A stretch of 22,299 nucleotides of DNA from assembly GCA_947624755.1 (NCBI GenBank), contig CANQLQ010000002.1:1-22299 (forward strand). Reading direction: 5' to 3'. Below the pieces are notes generated by a model, which saw nothing but the letters and a program-made list of their open reading frames with translations, was not told the origin of the DNA and did not search any database. Position numbers and translations under genes: made by a program. This document shows positions 8,201-18,600 of the stretch, piece after piece. Position 1 is the stretch's first letter. Every line of letters starts with the position of its first letter. Source of the DNA: an uncultured Clostridia bacterium (GTDB lineage Bacteria > Bacillota > Clostridia > Oscillospirales > Acutalibacteraceae).

Positions 8201-10141
8201 GAAGACGGAACTATGTTCGACGCCGACAGAATCCAAGGCAAGAGCGTAACCTATAAAGCAGTATATGAACAAGTCGGCGCGGACTGCACAATTACATTTG
8301 TTGTCGAGGGTGAGTCAACAAATGTGCCCGTTAAATACGGCGACACAGTTGGTTCGGCTTCAATTGAAGCTGCTAAAGAACCGGAAGCAGATGGACATTA
8401 CGTTTTCTCAAAATGGCTTGATGATGAAGGAAGAGAAGTTCCTCTCGAAACAGTTGTTACGGCCGATATGACACTTACTGCCGAGTTTGAAAAAGAAGAC
8501 CACAATCTTAAAGTGGAAGTTCTTGAGGAACCGACATTTACGGTTGGCGGCAGAGCTTTCAAATACTGCGAAGACTGCGGATATGAGTTTGAACCTGAAG
8601 ATATTGAAAAGCTTAAAGATACTGTTAAGCCGACAGGAGAACTTGCAATTGATGATAATTATTGGCAAACTCAAACACCCGTTGACTTTAAAAACGACGA
8701 ACCGACCCCTGTTTCAATAAAAGGCTTCTTAGATGTTTACACAAACGATAAGGCCAACGTAAATGAGGACTTCAATCCTAAGGGAACAGGTTCAGGCGTT
8801 GCAAAAATCGAAATAAAGATAGGCATTGACGGGGAACAATCCGATTGGCAAATTCTTTCTGAAAATCAGCTTGATACAACCCAATCGAACTATACAAAGA
8901 GACTCGGAGATATTGCAATCGACTTTAACGGTTACAATGCAGAGCTTCGTCAAATTTTAACTGACGGTCTTGAATTTGCGGTTTACATTAGAATTACCGA
9001 CCGTGTAGGAAATCAATTTGAACTCAATTCAGGTCTGCTTATCTGCGATGAATCAAGCCCGATAATTAAATTAGAGACAATGCCAACCTACGATGCGGAT
9101 ATGGCTTGTCAAAAAGTAAGAGTTAATGTTGAAGCAACACGTTATACGATGAAAGTAACACGTGGCGGCGTTGAAGTTGAACCGAACGAAGAAGGATTCT
9201 ATACTGAACCCGGTAAATACACCGTTGTTGTTACTAACATAGTAGGCAACAAGACGACTACGACATTCACTATTAAAGACCACGATTGGCTTCACTATGA
9301 AAAAGACGCAACTTGCGTTGAGAACGGTTACAGCTATGATGAATGTAAGGTCTGTGACGTAAGACGCAATTATGAAGAAATACAGGCAACAGGCGCACAT
9401 AAGTACGACAAAGGCACATACCATGCAGGTGATTGTACTACACCCGGCTATACTTTGTATGTTTGCGAAGTCTGCGGAGATTATTATAGAGAAGAAGAAC
9501 CTGCGGAAGGACACAAATGGGTAACAGTATCTATTGAAAGAGAACCAAACTGCATAAGACCGGGTTATGGTGTTCGCAGATGCTCGGTTTGCGGCGTAAC
9601 CGAAGGTTATGAAATTCCGATAGATCCGTCAAAGCACAACTGGAAGCTTATTGAAAGAGTAGCGCCGACAATTTATGATACCGGTTATGAAAAATACAAG
9701 TGCTTAAATTGCGGCAAGACCCGTATCGAAGAACCCGGCAAGGTTGACAGCTTTGCTTTCCAAGTAAAAGTAACCGACAGTTTCAATAAAGCAGTTCCAA
9801 ACGCAAAAATTTCAATTTATCAAAACGGAGTTCTCATTCTTACAGGCTATACCGATTCAGAAGGTATAGATACCTTCCTTGTTCAAAGCGGCAGAACCTA
9901 TACCTTTGATATTCTTGTTGAAGCGGCCGATCATACCAAGAAGGTTTATGAAGATGTGGTTATAACAGGTTCGACTGTAGTCAACCTTTCAGACCTTCAG
10001 GCTGACGCGCGTGATGAAGCTTGCACTTGTACTTGCCATAAGGACGGCTTCTTCCCGGCAATCTTCAGATTCTTCCAGAAAATAGTTAAATTGTTTTCCG
10101 GAAAAGCTAAGTGCTGTAACGACCCGGATCCAAGAATTTGA
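5246..10141 (+). CDS. Large secreted InlB-repeat and CxxC-repeat surface protein
   Basis: This is a 1631-residue secreted protein. I choose ATG 5246 over the in-frame 5198 because AAGGAGG (5230-5236) lies nine bases upstream and a clear signal peptide starts there (MKRNFKR, hydrophobic core, likely cut after Ala32). Residues 33 to about 165 and about 166-275 look beta-rich or Ig-like. From about 277 to 1085 there are about ten repeats of the InlB/Listeria-Bacteroides type, with beta starts such as YTVNFFDTDG and aromatic GW motifs such as KFLGW. An unrecognised part (about 1130-1343) follows. Four CxxC repeats have first Cys at 1367, 1407, 1446 and 1486; an extra CxxC lies at 1108. A domain like a carboxypeptidase-regulatory or Ig fold spans about 1500-1588. 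The tail holds CTCTCHK (1593-1599), a hydrophobic FF segment and CC. There is no LPXTG. Adhesion or envelope structure is inferred. Confidence 0.93.
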   Translation: MKRNFKRTLSVFLAALMLMSCWVFVAPQKADAVNSGTYYWRVVVNSGNNTQGWDYGNWTVYGRPNNGVGNEGSISTFSRNVDFNGEKTVGSGSSTSFPSKVTFSYSFGGGLTWREMKGTMYLQVSGDNSSWQNVAEASINASSSAFSAAKGTKTATVQNAAYPSASAAVISTQPSNFTLPPTGTGKTTFKSYLKDQYGVVVSSDAGYARAYSLTGNASSNSKAEFTSTDANADTSTITFGNDEKIAGSTNTKKAKATITYTFRSVTASVTTNEFTVTDPNYKFTYNGNGGTVTPADYTTYYGNPASSIPTTGTRPGYEFIGMYTDKKADNFDFTKPVAGSAENYKNQLTTSTQVNADTTWYAAWWAKNVTATFEDADGNSLGSTTGKYDHTLGQVVSDYDSFISSLGEPEYHRNPSDTGSTFSYKFAGWAVYSAVDASGKDYTSAIGGQSPDEAVLKGDVTFRPVYEVEKNSYTVNFFDTDGVPATSTYSYKDTAVPPTDPTADNYTSEVFTYVFKGWTTTKPEEGKTFFAVDFESKDVETGKYIPVATDFTVRKDTDYYPVFAKSYEVRFYNANGDNISKKTYPLGATAEKPEDQTKPADKTYTYKFLGWKASSDEIINDFTVVEDIGYFPVFESVYIDYTVTVKDNYDIGINPEPYTLHYGDEIPVVKEYKTGGYTYTFTGWADSGFDGTCQGTATYTANYEKTPAVYDVNFVEADGETQTVNVNHGETLSEIPEPKKSVYVDDNGTDDDLTDDVRYTFDHWEDENGLRPTKAEPITADTTYNAEYTSENAVKVTYLVNSVETYVTAAFPGDKVPAFVGDEPTKADDEYAKNYKFKGWADKDGKEVTTMPEEDVVLYAQFEGDEITYTVKFVDEDGKVLDERTYTYGETLEIPNTDKEADLNYKYEFKSWEPSVPETCRGDATYTAIYKKTRILYKVTFLNDDNSTIVTRNYINGARIVPPLNPVSTQTPEVGYSMKFVGWQREDGTMFDADRIQGKSVTYKAVYEQVGADCTITFVVEGESTNVPVKYGDTVGSASIEAAKEPEADGHYVFSKWLDDEGREVPLETVVTADMTLTAEFEKEDHNLKVEVLEEPTFTVGGRAFKYCEDCGYEFEPEDIEKLKDTVKPTGELAIDDNYWQTQTPVDFKNDEPTPVSIKGFLDVYTNDKANVNEDFNPKGTGSGVAKIEIKIGIDGEQSDWQILSENQLDTTQSNYTKRLGDIAIDFNGYNAELRQILTDGLEFAVYIRITDRVGNQFELNSGLLICDESSPIIKLETMPTYDADMACQKVRVNVEATRYTMKVTRGGVEVEPNEEGFYTEPGKYTVVVTNIVGNKTTTTFTIKDHDWLHYEKDATCVENGYSYDECKVCDVRRNYEEIQATGAHKYDKGTYHAGDCTTPGYTLYVCEVCGDYYREEEPAEGHKWVTVSIEREPNCIRPGYGVRRCSVCGVTEGYEIPIDPSKHNWKLIERVAPTIYDTGYEKYKCLNCGKTRIEEPGKVDSFAFQVKVTDSFNKAVPNAKISIYQNGVLILTGYTDSEGIDTFLVQSGRTYTFDILVEAADHTKKVYEDVVITGSTVVNLSDLQADARDEACTCTCHKDGFFPAIFRFFQKIVKLFSGKAKCCNDPDPRI

Positions 10142-10152
10142 TAAGTAAAAAT

Positions 10153-10180
10153 GAAACAGGCTGCTTCGGCGGCCTGTTTC
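10153..10180 (+). terminator. Terminator hairpin copy A with UUCG tetraloop, no T-run
   Basis: GAAACAGGC (10153-10161) pairs with GCCTGTTTC (10172-10180). The inner pairs close on a C(TTCG)G tetraloop (10164-10169), which is exceptionally stable in RNA. It starts 12 bases after the surface-protein stop. The expected T-run is missing; the GGTCTGTC start of the dispersed element is there instead. Confidence 0.7.
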
Positions 10181-10309
10181 GGTCTGTCAATAAAAAGTTT
10201 AGCGGTATAAAAGTTTTCGCCCGCCTTTTTCAAAAGGCGGCGGGGTTGAGGGGCGGCGCCCCCAAAATTTTACTCTTTTTGCAGATTTTGCCAAGCGACA
10301 CAAACTTTT
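10181..10309. repeat. Dispersed palindromic intergenic element, copy 2
   Basis: It starts with GGTCTGTC like copy 1, and its core 10207-10256 is identical over 50 bases to 4611-4660. It contains the same CCGCCTTTT/AAAAGGCGG hairpin, then GGGGC-GGC-GCCCC. AAAAGTTT (10209-10216) and AAACTTTT (10302-10309) are the inverted ends. The right half differs from copy 1 and is T-rich. It has the same orientation as copy 1 and also follows a gene's 3' end. Confidence 0.75.
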
Positions 10310-10318
10310 TTACACGTT

Positions 10319-10349
10319 GAAACAGGCTGCTTTTTGCGGCCTGTTTTTT
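10319..10349 (+). terminator. Terminator copy B with T-run
   Basis: AAACAGGC (10320-10327) pairs with GCCTGTTT (10339-10346). Three further inner pairs close on a TTTTT loop, and the T-run continues to 10349. It is nearly the same sequence as the hairpin at 10153-10180, 166 bases upstream, and has the T-run that the first copy lacks. It is the probable functional terminator of the surface-protein gene. Confidence 0.85.
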
Positions 10350-10436
10350 GATATGAAAAACTAACAAAAAAAAATATGTAACTTTATGCAAATTGCAGAA
10401 ATAATCTAAAAGTATTCAAAAAAATTAAAATTTGTA

Positions 10437-10465
10437 TTGAAAACTTTACTTCATAGTGATATACT
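10437..10465 (+). promoter_or_regulatory. Promoter of the giant repeat-protein gene
   Basis: TTGAAA (10437-10442), a 17-base spacer and TATACT (10460-10465) form a good promoter. TGA before the hexamer gives an extended -10, TGATATACT, the same nine bases as in the parA promoter. The start point would be near 10472, giving a leader of about 120 nt. Confidence 0.72.
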
Positions 10466-10471
10466 CAATTT

Positions 10472-10487
10472 AGTTATAGGTATAACT
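10472..10487. promoter_or_regulatory. Palindrome at the predicted transcription start
   Basis: AGTTATA (10472-10478) and TATAACT (10481-10487) form a perfect inverted repeat around GG, right at the predicted +1. The position suits a repressor operator. The sequence is AT-rich, so chance cannot be excluded. A second small palindrome, ATAGGA-AA-TCCTAT, lies at 10542-10555 in the same leader. Confidence 0.4.
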
Positions 10488-10592
10488 ATATGTATTACTA
10501 TACCCTTTTTTCGGCAGAAAACGGGCGATTTTGGTATTTATATAGGAAATCCTATTTATAAATATATATATTTTTTTAAGGAGGAAAATTCA

Positions 10593-12690
10593 ATGAAACT
10601 TGGAAAGAAAGTTTTAAGCTGTGTGCTTGCAGTTATGATGATTGTTACAACAATTTCTGTTTGTTTCAACTCTTTTGCCGCCAGCGCCGAAAATCAGCTT
10701 AAAAACCTTTACTCCCAAATTAACCAGGATTACGACGGATTGATGGATGCTATTGATTCGGGCGATTCCAAACGTGTACCGACGCTTAGTTCCGGCAGCT
10801 ATTGGGTTGTTGAACAGGATACCTACCATTCCGGCTGGTATAATGTTGCGAAAACCTTCTCTTCTTATGCTCAGGCTGTAACATCTACTACGAATAATAA
10901 TGTTAACAGCTATAAAGATGTTGTAACCAGTGCGCTTACAGGTCTTGACGAGATTGGATACGAAGGTGCATCAAAAGAAGCTGTCGAAAAGATTCTTAAC
11001 TATTTTATTTTTAATACCCCCGATAGTCTCACCGGCGTTGGTTTTGGCAGAACCCTCTCTATTAAAGCGGGTATAGATTATTTTGCCTGGAGCAAAATCG
11101 AGGACATCGAAACGGACCGCAATTACTATAACGCAACGCTTACTTTTACTATTGCAAGCAAAGGCAGTAATGTTTACGGTCTTACTCCCGATGGAATTGA
11201 ATTCAAAAAAACCAGCGACGATTCTTTGACGGAAGGTATCAGAGGTAACCTTGCCGCTATTAAATCTGCCCTTACCTCAATGGTAGATGAACATGCATTT
11301 ATAGAATGGTTTAAGCTTGATTTCTCAGCGATGAGCGTTGAAGATATTCTTAAACTCGTTGAAGGCGACGGCAGCGCGGCCAGCGTTCTTTCCGCTTTCT
11401 CGCTTGCGGCTTCGCTTGCAGGCTTCGATGACGAAGGCGCAGCTCTTTGGGATCACTATGTAGCCGAAAGAGTCGGCAAGAAATTTGCCGAAACCAAAGA
11501 CTGGATAGACAACGGCCTTATGGACGCTATCTATCAGGCTCATGCCGCAAGCTATAAAAAGCAGTTTGAAGAAAAAATGGCTGTTGATTATTCCGGCTTC
11601 ACCGCTCAACAGGTTCTTGAACACTACAATTCTGTTGTTGAAATTCAGAATAATCTTCTCAATCAAAAGAGCTACGACAACGTAACGTCTATTTTTGAAA
11701 ACATTCGTACTTACCTCAACGGTGAGGACAATTTCTATGACGAAACGGTTTTGAATTATATTGCCAAGCTCAAGGTCGATGTTGCAAGAGCATATGCAAA
11801 AGAATTTGCAGATGAATTTGCGGCTCTTCTTGCAGAAGACGTTCCGACCTACGATCATAACGATTCAGCAGCCGCTGAAGCATGGCCGGGCTCTGACGAT
11901 CAGGCTAAAGCAAGAGACTTCCTTCAGAGAGCTTCACAAATGAAGGAAAAATTTGATACCTTTGTTGTTCCCGGATACGGTGAATTTTCTGACATAGAAG
12001 ATGTTTTCTCGGAAAGCGGTAAACGTATCACACAAGCCGACTATGAAAAACTCCTTAATAAAATTAACACTGTTAGTATTGACGTTGACGGTTACGAGGA
12101 ATTTGCCAACAAGGCAAAAATGGACAGCCTTATGTCGTCAACTATGTTCGGCGGAAAAACATATAATGACCTTACAACAATTGCCGAAGAATTCAGAACT
12201 TTATATAACAAAGCTGTTGCCCTCAAAAATGACAGCAACCGACAGGCTTTGTATAATGCCGTATATCCCGATGGCATTGATGTATACACAGCTTACATGA
12301 ACGAAATCAAGCTTCATGTAATTGAACGTATCTATGATCAGGTTTCAAGAATTGAAAAATATTATGAGAAACCGAAAAAAGTAACCTTCTATAACTTTGA
12401 AGCTATTCTCGCGGCATATGATGCTCTTGAGGCAACTCAGGCCAGTCTTTTGACTTTCCTCGACAGTAATCCGGCCTATGTTCCCGGCGATGGAAACCCG
12501 ACTCAAAACGATATTACATCTCTTTTCTCGAGAGCTCTTCAATATTACAACCAAGCAAACAGCTTTAAGACCGGTCTTAACAACTTAAAGAATGCCGCCA
12601 TGGCAGCCGCAGGCAACGGCGACATCAACATTATGAACTATATCATAAACCGTGTTGGCACTTATGGCAGCTACGGTTGGGAAACCTCGG
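10593..12690 (+). other. N-terminal non-repeat region of the giant protein
   Basis: Residues 1 to about 700 hold the signal peptide and a helix-rich part. Runs such as AYAKEFADEFAALLAED (about residues 396-412) and AEEFRTLYNKA (about 531-541) look amphipathic. The IRGxxGY and (H/R/S)P(V/I) blocks of the later units are not seen here. No family is recognised. It could be a ligand-binding head or a spacer. Confidence 0.5.
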
Positions 12691-15600
12691 TAGGCAAACT
12701 TAATGTTGATACAATCACAGAGCTTGTTAATGAAGTCGGACTTAAGAGCGGTACTGTTACATCAACCAGCCTTCCCTCTCTTATGACAGGCGCAGTTGAA
12801 GATTTCGACCGTATCCTTGTTTCCAACGACCTTGGTACGATTCTTGACAATCTTATCAAGACAACAAACGAACAAGGCGAACAGGTAGGCTTCCTCGGAA
12901 CATGGAAACAGACATATACTCTTGACGGCGTAAGACATCAAAAGGGATCGGAAGTCAAAAACCTTCGTGAATTCCTTGTTAATACAGTCATTGACCTTCT
13001 TTACAACGGTAAACTTCTCAATACTCTCTTTGAAACCATTTACCCGCTTCTCGGTAATATTTTTGCCGACGCAGCATGTGATGGCACAGCTATTGATATT
13101 TCTGTTGCATGGCTCTACCTTGCAGGTGTTCCGGCAATAATCGAAAGAGGTCTTTCGCTTTATCCGCACCATTATCAGACAAGTTACTCTAATCAGGTTA
13201 CTCCTTATAAGTTCTTTGACGGTTCATGGTCCAAGGGAGGAACAAGATATGACAAAGTTCTTTCTTCTGTTAGAACCGCCAAGTCTAAAGCCGACGGTTT
13301 TGCATCATGGTCAATGATGATAGGCGGTAAACACAGCACAACAGCCTCATTCTGGAAAGCTCCTTCAAAAGCTAAGGTCAACAACGGAAAATATACCATT
13401 CCACAACAGAATTCAAAATCCGGCTGGCCCAGCAACGGTCAAATTGTAGCCGCATACGACATTGACGACAGCTGGTTTGTAGATTTCTCCGCTATGGATG
13501 AAAATCCGCAGGAGACATGGCATCTTGACGCAACAAACCCTGAAACACTTTATAAAGCTCTTGCAGCTTTATTTGGTCCTATTTGTATTATTCTTTCAGC
13601 CATTGTCGGAAGATCGTCGGAACTTGAAACTACAATTGCTTCTGTTAACGCAACCATTGAGCTTACGGGAGACGACCTTTACTCAAGAGTTTTTGAACCT
13701 CTTTATCAAACTCTCGGTATTACCAATTATGTCCCTCTTTCAACTATCCAGGACGACGTTGCTCTTTCAAACGCAGACAACGGTACGATTTATATGACAA
13801 AGAATGGCGACTACGGTCTTACATTCTGGAAAGATCTTCTTTCTCCTATTATCAATTGGATCCAAAATGATCTCTTTGCTCACCCGGTTCAAACCCTTTT
13901 CGGTGTTCTTCCGAATCTTCTTGCGGCTATTGAACACAACCAGATTTTACCGAAACTTCAAAATCTTAAGGTTTCTCTCAAAGCTCTCGGAATTAATCTT
14001 TATACCATTGATATTATGGGCGACCCCGTTCACCTCGACAATATCCTTGCAGAACAGGGCATTGTTCTTGACAAGGGTATAAACGGTCTTGTTGACGGAA
14101 TTATGGGTATGACTGCAACAACGTCACGGCCTAACGCAAATTCAACGAAACCGCTAATGGCGGTGGGACCCGACAAAGTAGTCTCCGAAACGGAATATGC
14201 GTCCTTCAAGTATAACGGTCGAACGTATTACTTTACGAATTGCGGCCTTCTCGCCCAGACGATTTATAACCTCCTTGGCGACGGCTTTATTGAGTGGATG
14301 TTTACCAAAAACAGCGGAGGAAAGACAACAGTTACCTTGGGTAACGGTGTAAGGTCAGACTTCCCGTTGAATATTCCTGTTAACCGATTCCTTGCAGCAG
14401 GCCAGTCGCAAAGCTGGAGAGATGACGCAAACAACACGCACTATAGAATTAAAGTAGACCCGGGTACAGTTATCCTTGAAGTATTCCGCTGGATCATGGA
14501 CGACGGCGCTTGGTATACGATCAAAGGCCTTATCGCTCCCCTTCTTGCTCCCGCAGAGGGAACGGAAGGCGGAACCGATATCATCGGAATGATTTCCACC
14601 GTTATCGACGGTCAGGCCGATAACCTCATGATGGTTCTTATCTGCTTGCTCAATGAATATAATATTGACTTTAAAGAGTTCGTTGACCCGGTTAAGAACG
14701 GCACATTCAAGGACGTCAACGGAAACAACCTTCTCGGCTCGGGCAACAAAACGAACTTTGTTCTCGGTGCAATTCTTGAAGAAACTCTTTCGGAAACAGG
14801 TGATCCGGACAGCCCGAACGTAACCTTCGATCAGAAGATAGCGAAAGCCGATTTGGCTGTTGAGAACCTTGACAAAGTAGTAGCCTCGCTTATTCCGATG
14901 ATCCTTACCCTAATCGGCAACCTTCTCGGCAATAACGAAGCTGCCGCTCCGTACTTTGAAAAACTCAATTTCGCCAGTCTTACCGAACGCGCTTCGACAG
15001 GTGAGCTTACTTCAATTACTCAAATTATTGGCGAAATTGCTTCTAACGGTCTTATAGACATTCTTGTTGAACTTCTCTTCGGTACTCACGAAGAGGACAG
15101 CGAAACCGGTGAAATTAACCGCGGACTTCTCGGCGGCCTTCTCAACAACGCTTCGGGAATTATCGTAAATGTTCTTGACCTTCTTGCTGAATTTGGTCTT
15201 GACGTTACACCGCTTGGCTTCTATAAAAACTCGCTTTCGGGTGTAGGCAAAGACGACCATGTAAAAGCATGGCTCGGCTATCAGGCTGATTTGTATAAAG
15301 CGGGCAACAGCAGTCTTGCGTCAGCAAGCACAGAAAATGTACTTGCCGAAATGTCATGGGCCGATATTAGCGCAAGAACACCGGCAAATCACGTATGGTT
15401 CGATAGCGCAGGCTTTGACACATTTGAAAACACAAAGACAACATATACAAACTTCTTTAGTTTCATTGAACACATTTTTACAACTCTGAATCCGATCCTT
15501 GCCCTTCTTCTTACCGGCGAAGACATTACCCTTCTCGATGAACTTACCATTAGAGGTAATGAAGGCTATTCAAAGGCTATCGTACCGATTCTTGAAGCTG

Positions 15601-18600
15601 TCGGTCTTGGCAATGCCTGCATGAGTCAGGCCGAGTTCAACAGATATATCTATACCGGTTCAAAAACAGGTACAAACAGTAATATCCTTGACTCGAATTT
15701 TGCTGTTAAAGATAAACAACCGGGCAGCGCAAGATTCTATGAAGAAAAGGCTTCTCCGCTTCATCCGGTATTTGAAGCGCTCGTAACTCTTCTTATCGGC
15801 GATAACGGCGATAACCTCGGTTTCCTTAACGCTCCGTTTGAAGTTCTTGCCCAAAATATTCCGAACATCGCATATATGTTCTATATGTTTGACAACGGAA
15901 ACGGCAAGTCAACAAACGACCTTATTATAGCTATTGAAAATCTTATTGCTCCTGTTCTCAAGCTCCTTGACATCGCAGATCCGATTCTTTCAAGAATTGT
16001 AAGACTTGATATCAGAGGTCTGCTTGAACAGTATCTTGACATTGAAACACTTCTCAATGAGCTTCTTTCCCGATTTATCAGCGAAGATGAAACAGTTGAG
16101 TTCAATAAGATCCTTGACTTCGGTAAAATTGCCGCATACTCTTCAAAGGGTGTTGACACAAACGCTCACACATACCGCAACGGCACAACTACCTTCACAA
16201 GATTTGAAGGCAGCCAGGGTCAGTTCCTTATCACAATCGTAAGAGAATTTCTGTCTTCACCCGTTATCAACTTCATTGTTGGTCTTCTCAGAGATGTTGC
16301 CGACCAAATGATTACAAACCCGGATACTCTTGACCTTGCAAACAAGATTATTGAAATTGTTGATCAGGCAGGTATCAATCTCAACAAGCCAACAGAAGAC
16401 GGCGCTGCATACGTTGACTCTGTCACAGGTCTTTTCATTGACCTTTTGACCGATTACAACGCAGGCGCAAAAGTTGACTACTTCTACAACAAGATCAACG
16501 CCGCAAGAAACGAAGACGAAGTAAAACAGTATCTTGTTGAACATCACGACTACTTTGACGATCATAACGACCTTGACGAAGATCAGGTCAACGACGCAAT
16601 AGCAAACATCGACTATGTTGTTTCTCAGGCTATCGGCGATGTACTCGGCGCTCTCATTGAAGAAGGCGTACTTGACCTTTCATCACTTATCGGCAAAGAC
16701 TTTGACTTCAGCGAAGCAGAAACAACATGGGACTTTTTTGAAATTCTTGCAAACACTGCGGTCTTCTCCGACGACATCATTGACAGGATCGGAAATCTTA
16801 TCCTTGGCCTTTTCGGCAACGTAGGAATTGAAGAAAACATAGTTGATATGATTCTTTCAATCGTTCGTGCCGCAGGCTTCAATGTATCGACAGCCGCATA
16901 CCTTCTCAAGGACGGAAAACCCAACACATCATCTCCGCTTTACAGCTATCTCACATACGGCGCAGAAAATGTTAAACCAAGAGGTGCAACTGTCTTTGCA
17001 ACTGTTGACGGCAAAGAAGTTGAGCTTACCTGGACTCAGATTTACCTCAATCATACAAAAGAGGTTGAAGTAACTGACGCAGAAGGCAATGTTCAGGTTG
17101 ACGAAAACGGCGACCCGATCAAAACCCGCGAGTTTATCGAAAAGCCCGAAGACGGCTGGACATGGGGACTCGATTCAATAACCGGCACACAAGAAGAACA
17201 ATTCAACGCAAAGAAAGCTAAGTTTGTAGATATTGTTTACGCTGTAGTTGCTCCGCTTGCCGACATTGCTACCGCTCTTCTTGCGGGCGACAACCTTGAA
17301 ATGTTTAACACCGGTATGTCGATCCGCGGCACAAACGGATACGAAAACGTATTCCTTCCGCTTCTTCACGCATTCGGTCTTGATGTTATCTTTGAATATG
17401 CCGACCTTAGAGACAGCGACGGCAATCCAATCAGAATTATGACCAACGAGGAATATCTTTCTAAGATAAAGAATGAAGACGGTACAACAAAAGAAGGCGG
17501 CGTTAAAGACGCAATGAGCACCTTTGTTGACTATATATTCTACTTTATTCAGATCTTCCTTGAACATCCGATTTCAAGTCTCGGTACTGCTCTTCCGACC
17601 TTTGCTTACTTCATCTATGGCGACGGTCTGAGCACCCTTGTTCAAAACCTTCTTCTTCCGCTTACAGCTGTTCTTGACAGATTGAGCTATGTTATCAAGC
17701 TCGACTATGAAGAACTCTTCGCCGCTTTAGTAGATGCGCTCAGAGGCTTCTTTGACGGCAGCGGCTCGATTAACCTTGTTCCGCTTCTTGATGCTCTTCT
17801 CGAAATGCTCAAGGCGGCAGACGGCAACCCGACTGAAAGAACGAGAAACTTCACAAGAGAATTATTTAACCTTCTTTCAAGTTTTGAAATTGACCTTTCG
17901 GGCATTCTTGCTCCGTCTGACGAAGAACTTACAGATGAACAGAAAGAAAATTACAAGTTCAGCATTGTATACTTTATTGATAAAGATGCAGAACTTGCAG
18001 CAAAAGAAAAGATCAAAAAAGACGGCGCAACCGAAGAAGAAATTGCAGAAGGCACTGCCCTCAGAACAGACGCAATTATCGAATTCTTCAGACAAATTGC
18101 TGCTCTCGGCAGTGAAGAAGACAGCAAATTCCGCGGTTATGTAAACATTGATAATAACGGTCATGTTAAAGTAAGCAACGCCGCAGTTCTTATGTTTGTC
18201 ATTGAATTCCTCGCAGATAATACTGCTCTTGTTGATGTCCTTGACAATCTTAACATGGCAGTAGTTGACGTAGGCGGTGTAATTCAGCTTAACCCGAGAG
18301 AACTTATTGATAATGTTCTTCAAAATCCGGAAGTTCTCGTTGAGGTAATTATCGAACTTCTTACAACCTACGACGTAAAAGCACAAAAGGATGTTGAGCT
18401 TATTCCGATTGAAGCCGAAACCCACGAAGAATTTTATGAAGATTTGGGTTACAACTCAATTGAAGAAGTTCTTGAAGAGCTTGAAAAGAATCCGGAAAGC
18501 GATATCAGTCAGCTTTCGAGAGTCCACACCTATGCTGCAATCGACAATCTCGATGCACTCGTTGGCACGATTCTTAACCTCTTTAAAGACCAGCTCGTTG

